NCBI GenBank assembly: GCA_033816765.1
Contig: CM066295.1
Location: 1,674,001 to 1,738,000 of the forward strand
Direction: 5' to 3'
Source of the DNA: Nothopassalora personata
Taxonomy: Eukaryota; Ascomycota; Dothideomycetes; Mycosphaerellales; Mycosphaerellaceae
Length of the DNA stretch: 64,000 nucleotides
Part shown: piece after piece, positions 22,150 to 33,479 of the stretch
How positions within the stretch are numbered: position 1 is the first letter of the stretch
Layout: every line of letters begins with the position of its first letter
Position numbers and translations under genes: made by a program
The notes under the pieces: generated by a model
Database searches by the model: none
What the model was told of the DNA's origin: nothing
The model's input: only the letters and a program-made list of their open reading frames with translations

Positions 22150-23251
22150 AATTTTGGGGTTTCGCTTGGAAATAAATGGAAGTATCTTTCATCTCCGGGC
22201 TGATTACGATTCATCACAGTTGGAGGGTATATCTATTGGATGGCGGTGGCACTGAGTCTGACGGTTCTGGTCTTTGTCACTATGCCGGGAACAACAGCGT
22301 AGAATCGTGGGCGGATGGGGGCTCGATGGCGGATCCGACTTTTAAGGGTGGTTGGTGGTGGGGACAAATGAAAGAGTGTCCGCCGGACACACCAGCGCGC
22401 CAGCGAGACATTCCATTCCCTACATTCATTACCCGCAACCTTCACCACGACATACTCGCGAACGAATCTCTCTGGACCCTCCTCTTCCGCCGCTCCTGCC
22501 TCCTACTGCGACTCCCACGCGTCCTATGGAGGGAGCTACGCTGGTAATGTCCGTAACCATCGGCTTCAGCATCGCAATTTCTTCCAACTTCGCGAGAACC
22601 TTCTCCGAGATTTACGAATTCGAGACGTGGGAACCCGACCTCTGCTTCATCGCCGGAGTCGTTGGGTCAGGACTTGGGATCTTCTTCGTTGGACCTTTCT
22701 CCGAGTGGGTGGCGGACTACTTCACCAGAAACAATTAGGGGATAAAAGAGTCGGAGTTTTGTCTTCCGGCGATCAGTATAGGGCTAGTGACTGCGCCGTT
22801 GGCGTTGATTCTGTATAGTGCTGGAATTGACCAGAGTTGGCATTGGGTTGTGCCGACTGTAGCGATGGGGCTGTTGAATTTCAGTTCTGCACAGGCGACG
22901 AACGTCGCACTCGTCGACGTTGTCGATGCTTACAGGCCCATGGCTGGAGAGGCGGTCGTGACACGCTTGCTTTGGAGTAAGTAAGCAAAGTTGTGTGTTT
23001 GTCATCTACGACTACAGCTGACAGAATGCCCAGTTGCAATAGGATTCCTGCTATCGTTCTACACGAACCCATGGATTGCGCAATCGGGGTATCAAAGCGC
23101 ATTCGGGGTGATGGCAGCCATCGCTGCTATAGTCTTGGGTTCGTGGATTCTGTTCTTCGTTTATGGCAAATGTATTAGGCATTCTAGCCTCCAATGGGGG
23201 TTTATGCGGAATGCCGTGCATCGGAATCTTGATCGCGAAAGTGGTGAATAA
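22150..23251 (+). pseudogene. Decayed MFS transporter (drug/polyamine-type), C-terminal half plus fragments
   Basis: Transporter sequence is spread over several frames. Near 22180 there is FISGLITIHHSWR, followed in the next frame by IYWMAVALSLTVLVFVTMP and an in-frame stop. The 22290-22520 middle part is unrecognisable. From about 22540 a good stretch resumes (TLVMSVTIGFSIAISSNFART to VGPFSEWVADYFTRNN) until a TAG at 22737-22739. The frame then continues with GIKESEFCLPAISIGLVTAP, a likely intron after LLWSK, and VAIGFLLSFYTNPWIAQSGY, ending IRHSSLQWGFMRNAVHRNLD and RESGE at 23251. The first half (TM1-4) is absent. The broken frames plus the nonsense codon indicate a pseudogene. It converges on the transcription-factor gene 55 bp away. 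Confidence 0.8.
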
Positions 23252-23306
23252 GAAAAGAGTGCCGTGGCCGGTTGTGAATAGGCAAGCTCGACAAGAAAGG
23301 CCCACC

Positions 23307-26300
23307 TCAAACAGCGGAGGCAGCCTCTCCGAGATCTCGCATGAGCTGAATGAGGTTCTCCACCATCGCTGGCCTTTGCGGTCCGGCCATTTGTGGAGTC
23401 TGCCGTGCGTTCGATACTGGTGGCTGACTTGCTGGTGTCAGAGCATGCATCACCACCTCCATGACGACCTTCGGATCATCAAGCGGTACAGTATCTGTGC
23501 GGCTATGAGGCGGCTCCTGGGCAGGTCCGCGAGCAGCCACAACGCCGATAATTGAAGGTGCATGGTGTCCTCCCCCTGATACCCTGGCTTGCGCTTCCTG
23601 CGACCACGGAGAGATAGCCGAGATCACAGCACGCCCTCTATTCAGCGCGATGAAGCGGTGTCGCTCGATCGCAGAAAGCTCCTCGTCATCGCCGTCGATA
23701 CGCACAGGCACCCCATCGTAGTCGAGGACCGGCGAGCGATCGTTGGATTGCCCGCCGTGCTGTCCGCTGCCGTAATTTTGCTCGAGATAGATTGCCCTTG
23801 ACAGCAGCCCGTACGCCCACAGTGCTAGACCGGCGTGATACAGCGCAACAGCGTTGAAGTCGCGAAGCCAAGGAACATCTGGTGTAGGCGAGTGGGCTGC
23901 GTTCGGACTGTGGCCAGCAGGTCGGCGCGCCGCTCGAAGCACTTGACCTGCGTGCCACATTGCCTCTCGACACTCTGGCGACCTGTACCACTGCTTCAGG
24001 GAAGGAAAGACTCGTCGAGCCTCATCCTCACCTTCCTTACCTGCCAACAGCTGTAAATCTTCAAGCGCTACGCAGAGGTTCATGCGCAGAAGCTGCGAGA
24101 ACATGTGGACCTCCTTTGGCACAAAGTAATTCCACTGCTCGATTACAACGTAGAATGAGTCCAGTAAACGGCGTACTTCTTCGCGCTTGGAAGACGCCAA
24201 CATAGTGCCGGCCCATTGCATATCGGGCGAGGACTGTGCTTTGTTTGCGGAACTGAGCTGAGTGTATTCCCATGAGAAGCACCAATGGCTCATCAGGATG
24301 AGGTACATCGAGAGCTCAAGGTCGACCCTGCCGCATGCATTGCCCATAGTCTGAGGTCGGGACATGCTGGAGACGAAGGTCGGTAGCGGTGCTCCCAGCC
24401 CGTGGGCGAAGTATTGGTCGCGCCATTCTTCTGCACTGCGGGCCCTCCAGAGAGCCTGAGGTGCAGGTAGCTCCAAGGAGATTTCCGCATACGATAGCAA
24501 TGGCGGTGTCTGGAACGCGATGGCAACCTGAACGCTGTACAGGAAGACGTGATATGCTAGGCGCTTGAAGGACTCGGCTTCGATCCACTTGCGCCACTTC
24601 TGCTGCAGCACGGCGCCTGTGTCCTCTTGTGATGGACCAGACGCTATCCCTCTAGATCTGCGAAAGCCACCGGACCGTCGGATCATGGTCACCAGTGGCA
24701 TGGCAGCACACTCTGCTAATTCCATAGTGCGCTTGTTCCCACTCCATGTTCCGACGTCAAGGCAGATGGCATACGCTTGTAATGCCTGCAGGCTGCGCGT
24801 CATGCTGTGATCCCGTTCGAACATGTCGGGCAATGAAAATCGACCTTTCTCCTGGAGCGCGTAGCCGAACTTCTGAGCATGACTAGACGTACTCAGCACA
24901 GCGCCTTGGGCGATCATGAGTGTCAGAAGCTCCGGGATGACTTTCGCAGGCTGAAATGTTGGAATGTGGATCCAGCTGTCTATACTGTGCTCCATTGTCA
25001 AGAGTGAGTCATTCAGGAAGATATCAAGCACTTTCGTACCCGGGAACAGGCCCGCGATACGTTGAAAGTTGGCCTTTTCGCAAGCCGCCAGCAGCAGCGC
25101 CACAATTCTATCCCTATCTGAAAGATCCAAAGGCTGTGTAAGAGGTTGCTGTTGACGAGGCGGCGCTGTCCGATCCCTGTGTCCGTCGACAAGTACGGAT
25201 GTCAGAGCATTGTCGTTATCATCTCGCTCCTTGTTCGGCACCCACTTCCAGGCTGAACGGCTATATGCTTGAGACCCCAGGTTGATACTGTCGTCGATAG
25301 AAGGCGTACTTAGATCCGACGCGATAGTAGGCTTGTCCATAGCTGACGGCGTAAGCGCTGGGTCCAACCATCCGTCCCAACTTCCAGCGAGGACGGTGTC
25401 CAGATCATTGAAGTCCATGCTCAGGTCCTGGCTGAAATCCATAAGATCGCGAGGAACGAAGTTTCCGTTCCACGTCGTCTCCGGCCGAGGGGTATGAGCG
25501 GTGCCTGGCTGCCCAGGGTGAAGAACGTTGTGGAGGAAGTCAGTGAGCGTTGGGTCCTCCAGCATTGGCTCTGGCTGACCAGGCAATTGCGGCGGCGGTT
25601 GGCGCATAGGCGTAACGCCGTGAGATCGAGGCGGAGTCGGTACGTAGCCAGTGCTCTGTCTGCCATCGGCCACGTAGGAGCGAGAATCTGCGTGCGCTCC
25701 ATAGGACGTCGTCGGAGAGACTTGGTCGTCGGTTCCTACCACATTGCCCGACCCAGAGTCAACCCGACAGTCCAAGCCTTTGGTCTTGCATCGCTTGCAA
25801 GGCTTGTCTTGATCGCACTTGACCTTGATAGTAGCACATTGTGTGCAAGCTTGCGAAGCTCGAATTTTACGCTTTTTACCTGAAGTTTCCGTCGTATTAT
25901 GCAGAGTTGCGTGCCGCTTTAGCAGATCCCTACATCGTGCATTAGCGACGGCTTCTGCAAGTCTCATAGCAGTGCAAATGTGCGAGAGTTCGTTGCCGCA
26001 GAGCGCTTCAGCTGATTATCAAAACCAAACGCTTTCCCCGTGTATGCTAGCGCGTAGCTGAGCAGCCAGGACGGGTAGCAATTTGCAAGAGAGAGACGCT
26101 TCGTGCCATGGATAGGCAATTCTGAGAGTAGACAGCATTTCGAAAGGTGTTATTCTTGCAAGTGTCTTTTTTTTTCACGGTCTGGAACCCTGCCGAACCC
26201 TGCTGCACCGGCGAAAACTAAGAGGCAGACGAAATTCCAACGCAGACTGTGGTACTCTCGCGTATCGACCGAGTCCGGGAGGATATTCGCCCAATTCGGG

Positions 26301-26599
26301 TGGAGAGTGATCGAATGGCATGGCATATAAGTGCCAGGACACTTACGCTCTCGCAAAAGTCTTGCCGCACTCCAAGCATTTGAACGGCTTCTCATTGGTA
26401 TCTGTCGGGAGGATCAGTAGTCAGGGCGCGCATCCCGACATGTCGAGGCTGGATCCCACTCACGGCTTCGAAAGTGTCGCGCCAGGTGGTCGATGCGACC
26501 ATAAGTCTTCTGGCAAACATTACAGACGAAAGGGTTCGCGCCGTAACCGGCCGCTGCTGCGGGAGTCGTGGGGGCGTCACGAGCCTCGCCGCCGTTCAT
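23307..26599 (-). CDS. C2H2-C2H2-Zn2Cys6 fungal transcription factor
   Basis: Three exons, 26599-26464, 26401-26347 and 25929-23307, introns 62 and 417 nt; 937 aa. Finger 1 is FVCNVCQKTYGRIDHLARHFRSH, with its last His codon split by intron 1. Finger 2 is CLECGKTFARADLLKRHATLH, split by intron 2. A Zn2Cys6 cluster follows: C-x2-C-x6-C-x5-C-x2-C-x6-C from CTQCATIKVKC to KGLDC. Splicing regenerates perfect finger spacing, which supports the model. A fungal transcription-factor (MHR-type) middle region with hydrophobic helices (YHVFLYSVQVAIAF, LRMNLCVALEDLQLL) occupies roughly residues 320-750. It is nuclear and DNA-binding; targets are unknown. The ATG at 26599 is the first in frame. The adjacent MFS relic may once have been a target (inference). 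Confidence 0.9.
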
Positions 26600-27459
26600 C
26601 GTCACGGGATCGCCGGGTCAATGGGACGGGACAGTGGCTGGATGCGGTGTTGGCAGCCGTCGTGGTGCGAATGCGCGTTCGGGCGATGTGGCCCGCCGCG
26701 TCGAAGATATGTGTGCGGACCTGCTCCTGCCACGCGTTGGCCAGCATTAATTAGTTCTAGCCCACCCCCGCGGGTACTGTACACGTGAGCGAACTCCACC
26801 AGAATTCGCAAAATCCGATGCGCAATCTCACCACAACGCAACGCCGCATGTCCGAACGGGAAGCACCATCGTCGTCATCGCAAGCCTTCGCTTTATTGTG
26901 CACCGATTTGTTTGAGGTCTCAGGGGGGGGGGGGGAGGGGGGGGGGCCTGGTCATAATGATATCTGGGAAGGTGCAGTTACAGTGTGGATTGTAAGCGAG
27001 ACACTGCCAGAAAACTCGCTTCGAGGCCATATCCGTGGCTCTCCCTCTAAAGGGGGGTCTCACATCTCATTCTGACCCCACAGTGTACACGCCGGTCGGC
27101 GTCGACATCACCTCATGCTCGAGCGGACATTCTTCTCCAGAGAGAGGCCATGTGGGAACCGACAGAGAAGTTCTGATATTCGTATGCAGCTCGGCAGGGC
27201 CGGGTCCACTCCTGTCCAGGATGTGACGGCAAAACATGCTTCATCACTGTTCACGCGTCCGTCGCTGACGGTTGATGAGCTGAGCGGGAGCACGCAGCTC
27301 AGGTCAAGATCTGATATTAGGAACTGTCATTACATAGGGAGGGATACAAGTCAACAAGCGCCTCCACAAACAAGACCCCAACGACAACAAAAAGTCCTTC
27401 CACATTACTTGTCTCAAACGCCGACATCCTCGAACACCTTGGCTTGCCTCCCAACACAA
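26600..27459. other. Intergenic region with interrupted poly-G tract
   Basis: About 0.86 kb upstream of the transcription factor and downstream of the secreted-protein gene. It contains a G13-A-G10 tract at 26923-26946. No ORF with recognisable features was found; the promoter and 5' leader of the transcription-factor gene probably lie here. Confidence 0.4.
26923..26946 (+). repeat. Poly-G tract (G13 A G10)
   Basis: Twenty-three guanines with a single A interruption in an otherwise mixed-composition intergenic region. It is prone to length error in sequencing. Confidence 0.8.
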
Positions 27460-28455
27460 TCACTCCTTCTTGTCGAGACTCTGAAAGACCTTCTCGAGAT
27501 CTTCCACCACTGTCGAGATTTCGCAGACGGCATTAGAATTGGGATCCTTCTCGCACAGCCGCACTTCTAAGCTTGAGACCGCAACCTTGGCACGCTGCAA
27601 AACCACCTTTGAGTCGTCCGGCTTGTTTTCTCCACCGGCATCACCGCCCACGGTAACGACGTCACGGCAAAAAGCATCGGTGGTCTTGCTGTACAAGGAC
27701 ATCATCTTGGCCACAATGGTATTGCCAAGCTGCTGATCGCCGCTTTCCATGCTTGACATCAGTTCCTGGGCCGTGGCGGAGACCTCCAGAAGCATGAAGT
27801 CTCTGGGTGACAGAGGTAGGCAGGCCGTGGGTGCATCAGGTTCAGGAGATGGCGACGCTCTCACAACGGAATTGCTGGAGGACAATGTCGAAGGAGGTAA
27901 ATTGTGACTGGTCATCGTTGTCGTTGTCGACTGCTGAGTGATGGCGGCTACGGAGCTGTTGGTGAAACGTTGTGTCGGGGCCGACTTCGAAGCGTGGCGA
28001 GTTGTCACGGTCTGCAAAGTGAAGTCTGGAACTGACTCAATGATGATCTCCGTGGCATCATGGTGCTTGTACTTAGGGAAGGCGGAGTTCATGATGGTAA
28101 TGGTTCTCGTGATGGCCTCAGGCTCATGCTGGGATCTCATGATCGTCGAAGTGTGACTTGCCACTGAGGAGGTGACGGGAACGCTGACTCTGGTCATGCT
28201 GGTCGGCTGTTTTGACGCAAGCTGTGGCGCGGCGGAATTGGCGGGCATGGCGTTGGTGAAGGTCTTGGCAGAGATGATTTCAGCCAAGGTCGTGTTGGGC
28301 AGCCTCTTGACGCTCTGGGGGCCGTCGATGGCAGAGATGAGTGAAGTCGATCCCATGCCATCCGCCTCTGTGCCTGGATGTGCCGGTATGATAGTAAGGA
28401 GGCCAGCTGTAGCCACTCCGGCCAAGGCCAAAGTCGACAGGATGACAGAACCCAT
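27460..28455 (-). CDS. Secreted Ser/Thr-rich protein of unknown function
   Basis: Single exon, 331 aa. The N-terminus is a clear signal peptide (MGSVILSTLALAGVATAG). The mature part is dominated by Ser/Thr/Pro-rich sequence to about residue 210, likely O-glycosylated in the secretory pathway. A more ordered C-terminal domain of about 120 residues follows, predicted to be helical (DFMLLEVSATAQELMSSMES, TIVAKMMSLYSKTTDAFC, VVEDLEKVFQSLDKKE). Four cysteines sit in the C-terminal region and could form two disulphides. No GPI-attachment tail is seen, and no known family is recognised. It may be a cell-wall or extracellular protein; an effector role cannot be inferred from sequence alone. Confidence 0.7.
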   Translation of the reverse strand: MGSVILSTLALAGVATAGLLTIIPAHPGTEADGMGSTSLISAIDGPQSVKRLPNTTLAEIISAKTFTNAMPANSAAPQLASKQPTSMTRVSVPVTSSVASHTSTIMRSQHEPEAITRTITIMNSAFPKYKHHDATEIIIESVPDFTLQTVTTRHASKSAPTQRFTNSSVAAITQQSTTTTMTSHNLPPSTLSSSNSVVRASPSPEPDAPTACLPLSPRDFMLLEVSATAQELMSSMESGDQQLGNTIVAKMMSLYSKTTDAFCRDVVTVGGDAGGENKPDDSKVVLQRAKVAVSSLEVRLCEKDPNSNAVCEISTVVEDLEKVFQSLDKKE

Positions 28456-29342
28456 TGTGTTGGTTGATGTGGATGCGTTGTTGGAAATGATGCTGCTGTG
28501 TCCGTTCTGAGCAAAATTAAACGACGTAGTGCTGATGGTGCGGCGGAAAATGGATGTCGTTGATGGAAGTGCAGAGAAGGGAGGAAGAGCTCAAAGGGAA
28601 GATGAGGATGCCTCCTTCTTATCATTCATGGCAATCATGGAAAGTTCTTCTGCCAATGTTGAACTCGTTCTTACTTGTCGATGAGAGCGTTCTCGAAAAG
28701 TGCTCAGCACGTTGGTCTACGAGTGGCAGTCGATATGAAGTCTCCGCTGTGATCGAAGCGGCAGGTGCATGCCGCAGAACCGCAGGAACGAGGTCGAGAC
28801 AGTCGCGGCTGCATCACCAGCGGCTACACAGTGCGTCGAGAATTTAACGAGGAGAGAGCGACTTTGCTCGCTTACTCTGCTGCAGCTGCTGAAAATGCTG
28901 GGAGCGCAGGCCCCGTGTTGCAATCGAATATTTACATTACCCATCTATCCTGATCTATGCTTTATCTCCGCCATAGGTGGCAAAGTGTCTTAGGAAATGC
29001 CTTGTCGGCTGTGGTCTCCTGGGCTGCCTGGCTGCATACGATTGAGCTTCGTAGCTTGGGACCACCATCTCTGGCGTGCCGCTTCACGGCTACGTACTGG
29101 GGGCCGCTTTTGCGTTTGTAGGTCACCATTGCACTTGGCAATAGTGAAGACCATCGGCTTCTCGCTCGACCCGAGTGCTCGGGCATTTTGTGGTTTGCTC
29201 CAGCGTTGTGACGGCTTTCAGGGTAGATCGTCCTCTGCCGTGTCCTCGGCCACCTCATCTGGCGTCCCCGCTGTGGCTGGCTTCTGGTCCAGCGGTCCAT
29301 TGCCATATGCAGGCGATGGCATCACGTAATCATGGGTGTCCG
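28456..29342. other. Intergenic region, no gene seen
   Basis: Lies between two minus-strand genes and holds the promoter of the secreted-protein gene and the 3' flank of the glycosyltransferase gene. ORFs here are under 140 codons and mostly antisense or chance. Confidence 0.4.
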
Positions 29343-31559
29343 TCAGTTCAACAACGGTCTCTGCGAAGTCTGCTGCAACGTCATCCTCTTCATCGAGTAC
29401 CGTATATCGAGGCCAGGAAGGCAGAAGAGGTCGTCCGTTTTCTTGGATTCAGTGACACGTTCACGAGTCGCTTCAGTAGCCGTGCAGCCACCAATCTCGG
29501 CGCGGAACTGGGGCGTGTACGTCTTGCTGCGCTCCGCAAGTTCCTCGAATGTGATCAGTTCTCCACCATGTCCTACACAAGGCAATTGTGAGACATGTTG
29601 ATGCTCGCCGCTGAACGGAAGCATTTGATGCAGAGGCTGCAGATGTCTTGTGAGATCGACCTCTACATGCTCGGCAGGAGCGGGAGGTTCTGCTGCCAGC
29701 ACGAAGGGTTCCTCTTCAGGATGCTCAGATGCCTTGAAGGCTTCTGTCGCTTTCTTGTCATTCGCTGGGGTTCGCGCATACTCCTCTGGAATTTGAACCA
29801 ACTCGTTATGTATTGTGACAAAGCTAGCAGCTGGATGCAGCATTGTCCAGCCACGCGCCCTCATGAGCTCCAACAGATACTCGATCCAGGCTGGCTCAGA
29901 CTCGGACGCCAGTTTCGTCATCTTCTTGCTAGTCTTTTGGCTGTGAGATGCCTGTATGCGGTTGGAAAGAAAGTCATGGAACTCAAGCCATTTGTCGCCA
30001 AGGATTAAGCTCGCCGTTGATGAGGCTGCTTGATAGATAAATGGAGAAGGAGCCTCTGGATCGACAGTATCATGGTTGTTGAAATTGCTGTAGGTCATGT
30101 TTGCCATGGTCGGCGGAATGAAGCCTGGCTTCCCGTCGAGAAACAGAGAGGGTACATCAAGTGAGAAACCTAGCAAGGCTTCAGGTCCAGGAAGATCCCA
30201 TTCTGTGTGGTGATGATCCAAGATGAGGTAGTGCAAGTACTGAAGGTACAGTGGACTGACCTCTGCTTGCGGCGATAGTACTAGAACGTGTGACTGATGG
30301 CCATTGCTGGGATAGAAAGACTCGACGAACCGCACCGACGCCTGCTCCGAGCTAGCGCGCCAGGATGGAATGCGGTGGCGCAGCGTGAGTTGGCTGGGTT
30401 CTTCGACGGTCCTTCCAGGTGGCCAGTTGAAGCCAGCCAGATACTTGCCCAAGGAATGCTCAACTCTCCAAGGTAGATCGATCGTCAGCCTCGGGACGTG
30501 AAGTCCACTGTAGTCAGCATTACACAAGCTCTGCAAGAGGCGGATAAGACGACCCGCGCTGTCATTCGGAGCGTGGATCAGAATCTCGATACTGGGTATG
30601 TGCCATGCACTCAAGCCGGCAGCTCTCAAGCGAGTCAACCACAGGAACTGTTCGTAGCGGCCAGAAGGTATCTCGATCAACGCTTTGCCAATGGTCTTGG
30701 CTGCATCCTTGATAGCTCGAGTGAAGTATTCGTCCTCCTCGCGCGCAGAGTCCACGATGACGGCTTGTGGGTGCACGAAGTCCTGTATGTACTTCATGGC
30801 GCCCTTGACGGAAGCTTCTACGCGAGCGTCACTGCTGTACTCAGCGTAGTCGCTGCGCGCATCGTGCCAGTAGACTGGGCAGTCCTCGTCGTCGATGCCG
30901 TTGAGCGAGAGTATATCCCCCATCGATATGGTGCTCCTGCCAAAGAGAGCGACATTCGCGTAGTTTAGGTCGACTCTCGCCATCTCGCAAGCCATTGGTA
31001 TCAGATTGGCCAAGCTCTTGGTCGACGAAGCGGCGAACAGGACGTTGCGATTCTTTTCCGATGACCCCATCGTGATCGGGATCTTGTGCAAGCTCTTGGC
31101 GAGCCTATAGTACCTGAGGCGGCCATTGTAGTAGTGCGTGTCGTCGACATGCTCGCTCGACTCGTCTCGTTGAGGCGGTCCAATCGGCTCTTGCTTGGAG
31201 ACGGAATGGTGCGGATCGTATGGTGCTGCGTCGCGTGTGTCTCGTGTGGTGTTTGGAACATGTCTTGCTGGTTGCAGACCCGCTCGTCGGTCTATCTCAG
31301 CCAGATCGGTCAGGAGGTTTCGTATGAAGACGTATATCAAGGCGACCAGCGCCAGGCCGATGCACAGCCGCCTCTTTCTCCATCTCCAGGGCAACATGGT
31401 CGATATCGAGGCGCAGCGTGATCGGGCAGGACTGAAGTCGTCGTCGCGCTTTCCCAGCTCCTCATCTTTGGTGAGCAGACGAGCGCGGGCTGGCACACTG
31501 CGGTCCAGGGACATTGGCGGGCGAGGGCGGCGTTCTTGATGCAGGATGCCTCCGACCAT
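29343..31559 (-). CDS. Type II membrane glycosyltransferase-2-like protein
   Basis: Single exon, 738 aa. A cytosolic tail (LLTKDEELGKRDDDFSP) leads to one hydrophobic anchor, RLCIGLALVALIYVFIRNLL, at about residues 64-83, then a Pro-rich stem and a large lumenal domain: a Golgi glycosyltransferase layout. The blocks NRNVLFAASSTKSLANLIPM, SIEILIHAPNDSAGRLIRLLQSL, RLTIDLPWRVEHSLGKYLAG and HVLVLSPQAEVSPLYLQYLHY recall a fungal family annotated as glycosyltransferase 2. An alternative start is Met16 (MSLDRSVPAR). The acceptor and linkage are unknown. The C-terminal ~120 residues are acidic and low complexity. The family assignment rests on remembered motif resemblance and is moderate. Confidence 0.65.
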   Translation of the reverse strand: MVGGILHQERRPRPPMSLDRSVPARARLLTKDEELGKRDDDFSPARSRCASISTMLPWRWRKRRLCIGLALVALIYVFIRNLLTDLAEIDRRAGLQPARHVPNTTRDTRDAAPYDPHHSVSKQEPIGPPQRDESSEHVDDTHYYNGRLRYYRLAKSLHKIPITMGSSEKNRNVLFAASSTKSLANLIPMACEMARVDLNYANVALFGRSTISMGDILSLNGIDDEDCPVYWHDARSDYAEYSSDARVEASVKGAMKYIQDFVHPQAVIVDSAREEDEYFTRAIKDAAKTIGKALIEIPSGRYEQFLWLTRLRAAGLSAWHIPSIEILIHAPNDSAGRLIRLLQSLCNADYSGLHVPRLTIDLPWRVEHSLGKYLAGFNWPPGRTVEEPSQLTLRHRIPSWRASSEQASVRFVESFYPSNGHQSHVLVLSPQAEVSPLYLQYLHYLILDHHHTEWDLPGPEALLGFSLDVPSLFLDGKPGFIPPTMANMTYSNFNNHDTVDPEAPSPFIYQAASSTASLILGDKWLEFHDFLSNRIQASHSQKTSKKMTKLASESEPAWIEYLLELMRARGWTMLHPAASFVTIHNELVQIPEEYARTPANDKKATEAFKASEHPEEEPFVLAAEPPAPAEHVEVDLTRHLQPLHQMLPFSGEHQHVSQLPCVGHGGELITFEELAERSKTYTPQFRAEIGGCTATEATRERVTESKKTDDLFCLPGLDIRYSMKRMTLQQTSQRPLLN

Positions 31560-32855
31560 TGGCGTGAATGCAGCGGCATAGTCTGACCGGAAGTCCTATA
31601 AACTGTGACAGTAGTTCTATACAGTCTCCCCCGCGTGGACAATGCTGCCATCACCCTTGCTGCTGCCCAAGGCTCGCGCTGTCCGACTTCTTTGGTGAGA
31701 AGGCGTGGCGGGGAACCTCTGATATATAGTTCTAGCTCTCGGTTTTCTAACCCGACACTCACCTCCTACTTCTGGCTCTCAGAAGGAGCGTTCCTTTGGA
31801 CCTCGAGTTTTGCACGTACGGGGCTGCCAGCACCTTCAGTGAGAGCTTGGCCTGGGCCCTTAGAACTAGTTCTATGACAGGATAGCACACGCATGGCTAG
31901 CATAACGTACCCTTCATACTACTGAGGAGCTGCGTCTACAAGCTTTGCAAGATCGATCTTCCCCTTCATTGTTCAGCCTGCCTGAGGACCCCCCTCTCGG
32001 TTTGAGGCTTCATTAATAGAGGAAACAACGTATACAACATTTGATACTACATACACCTTGCGAGCTACACACTCGTAACAGGATCCGGCATGTTGACGAG
32101 CCCACGGGCACAATCACGCTCGATAGCGGCGAGACAGTGACAGGTGATGTGGTCATCGAAGCTGCTGGTCGCTCGGAACAGCATCGATGCCACCGCTAAG
32201 CCATTTGACTGTGGCAAGAGCGCTTTCAGGTCTCTAATAACCAAAGAAGTAGTCAAGAGCCATCCCATCACTTCTCACCGAGTCCTCTTCCTCTCCCACC
32301 TCCATGACCGGCTCCGATGGCGAAGGTGTTCTGGTACATCGCTACTACCCTCCGTGGGTGAAAAGAACAAAGGCAAGGCGGAGGCGGACTATGACGGTGT
32401 CGACAACCTCTCTGAAGCTGTCCCTCAGGCGAAAGTTACGAGAACGCTTGTGGCGAAGGATGCGAAGGTTTATATCGATCAGTTGACTGGGATGAGTTGC
32501 TGACTTTGTATCATGCTGCGGAGAGATTGGCGGGTTTGCCGGTTTATGAGGTTGTGGGTGCGAAAGTTGTGGAGGGGATGGGAATTAGTGATGTTGGAAC
32601 GATCTCCCACCCCCCCCCTCCCCCAAACTTCTTCGGCACAGGCGGTATTGAAACGCCTGGCAGCCACGAGGGCGGCGCGGTCGTCGGTTGGGGAGGGGAA
32701 GGATGAAGCGACGGTGAGTATTAGAAGTACGCGGCAGGCGCATTACAAAAATCAACATCAAAGACATCAAGACATCCGAACGCAGACGAATCATTCTGAT
32801 TTCTTCTCCAGCCGCCAGCGCGAAGCCGACGAACTGATGAAAAAAAAAGGGAATG
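31560..32855. other. Intergenic region with unassigned coding-like fragments
   Basis: About 1.3 kb. Two short plus-strand stretches look protein-like but lie in different frames: ADYDGVDNLSEAVPQAKVTR near 32390, and VDWDELLTLYHAAERLAG then VYEVVGAKVVEGMGISDVG near 32490-32610. I cannot assign a family; an eroded gene is possible. The end of the region holds the T9 terminator of the tRNA-like gene. Confidence 0.3.
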
Positions 32856-32983
32856 TAGAGTGGGAAGGAATCGAACCTCCATCTCTGAGTTATGGTACTG
32901 GCGGACGGTTGCCACCCTTCGCATGCCAAAAAGAATGGTGACAGCTAGGGCCCCTCAGCATCTTGCCGTTAGACGACCTCTCC
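32856..32983 (-). tRNA. tRNA-like gene A with a 64-nt anticodon-loop insert
   Basis: Cloverleaf parts read on the minus strand: acceptor strands GGAGAGG/CCACTCT (six of seven pair, one A-A mismatch), discriminator A, D-arm GTCT-AACGGCA-AGAT with the invariant GG, anticodon stem CTGAG/CTCAG, a 4-nt variable region and T-arm GGAGG-TTCGATT-CCTTC. The B-box GGTTCGATTCC is perfect, the A-box is recognisable, and a T9 run follows at 32840-32848, so the Pol III signals are complete. The anticodon loop is 64 nt instead of 7. It starts GGGCCC directly after the stem, so the canonical U33-anticodon arrangement cannot be placed, and I assign no amino acid. A homologous copy lies at 33480-33616. It could be an unusual intron-containing tRNA or a tRNA-derived element. 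Confidence 0.6.
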
Positions 32984-33081
32984 TGTGTGCTGTTGATGTG
33001 AGGAAAGGATAGAGGGAAGGATCGAGGGAAGAGCTGGAGTTTTGTGCTTGCGAGGGAAACTCTAATGGAGCTAGCTCAAGG

Positions 33082-33399
33082 CTAGAGCTCTAGAGTGGGT
33101 CTGATGTTGAGAACGATATTGAGGACAATGGTGGAGGTGATGATGACGGAGACCAGTGATGGGGGAGGGTGTGAGGCATTTTCGAAGACCGGAAAGGAGA
33201 GAAAAGAGGGAATCAAGGGCTCGTGTTGATGCTGAGGCACATGACGTTCGTATCTTGTCATGCAAGGCTGACAGCTGACGTTAATATTGTTGTCGACAAT
33301 CGACACCCATCTTCCACTGTCCAGCTGCCATTGCTGACCAGATGCTGCAGCTACTACATAGTCACCATCATTGTCCTCAAACCAGGCACCAAGCTCCAA
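33082..33399 (-). other. Unassigned ORF between the tRNA-like genes
   Basis: 105-codon ORF whose first third looks protein-like (WFEDNDGDYVVAAASGQQW, then LDSGRWVSIVDNNINVSC); the rest is less so. No domain or splice support was found. It sits in the 496-bp spacer separating the two tRNA-like genes. It could be a relic exon or chance. Confidence 0.25.
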
Positions 33400-33479
33400 T
33401 AGAGTTCACAGCAAGCACAAAACTCCCAATCCTCCCCTTCAACTCTTCCTTCCTTTCCTTTCCTTTCACTCCACACACA

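Noticed and set aside
22150..23251. Interpreting the MFS fragments as one intron-rich functional gene
   Set aside because: Family blocks are in conflicting frames without splice signals between them, a TAG interrupts an otherwise continuous block, and TM1-4 are absent.
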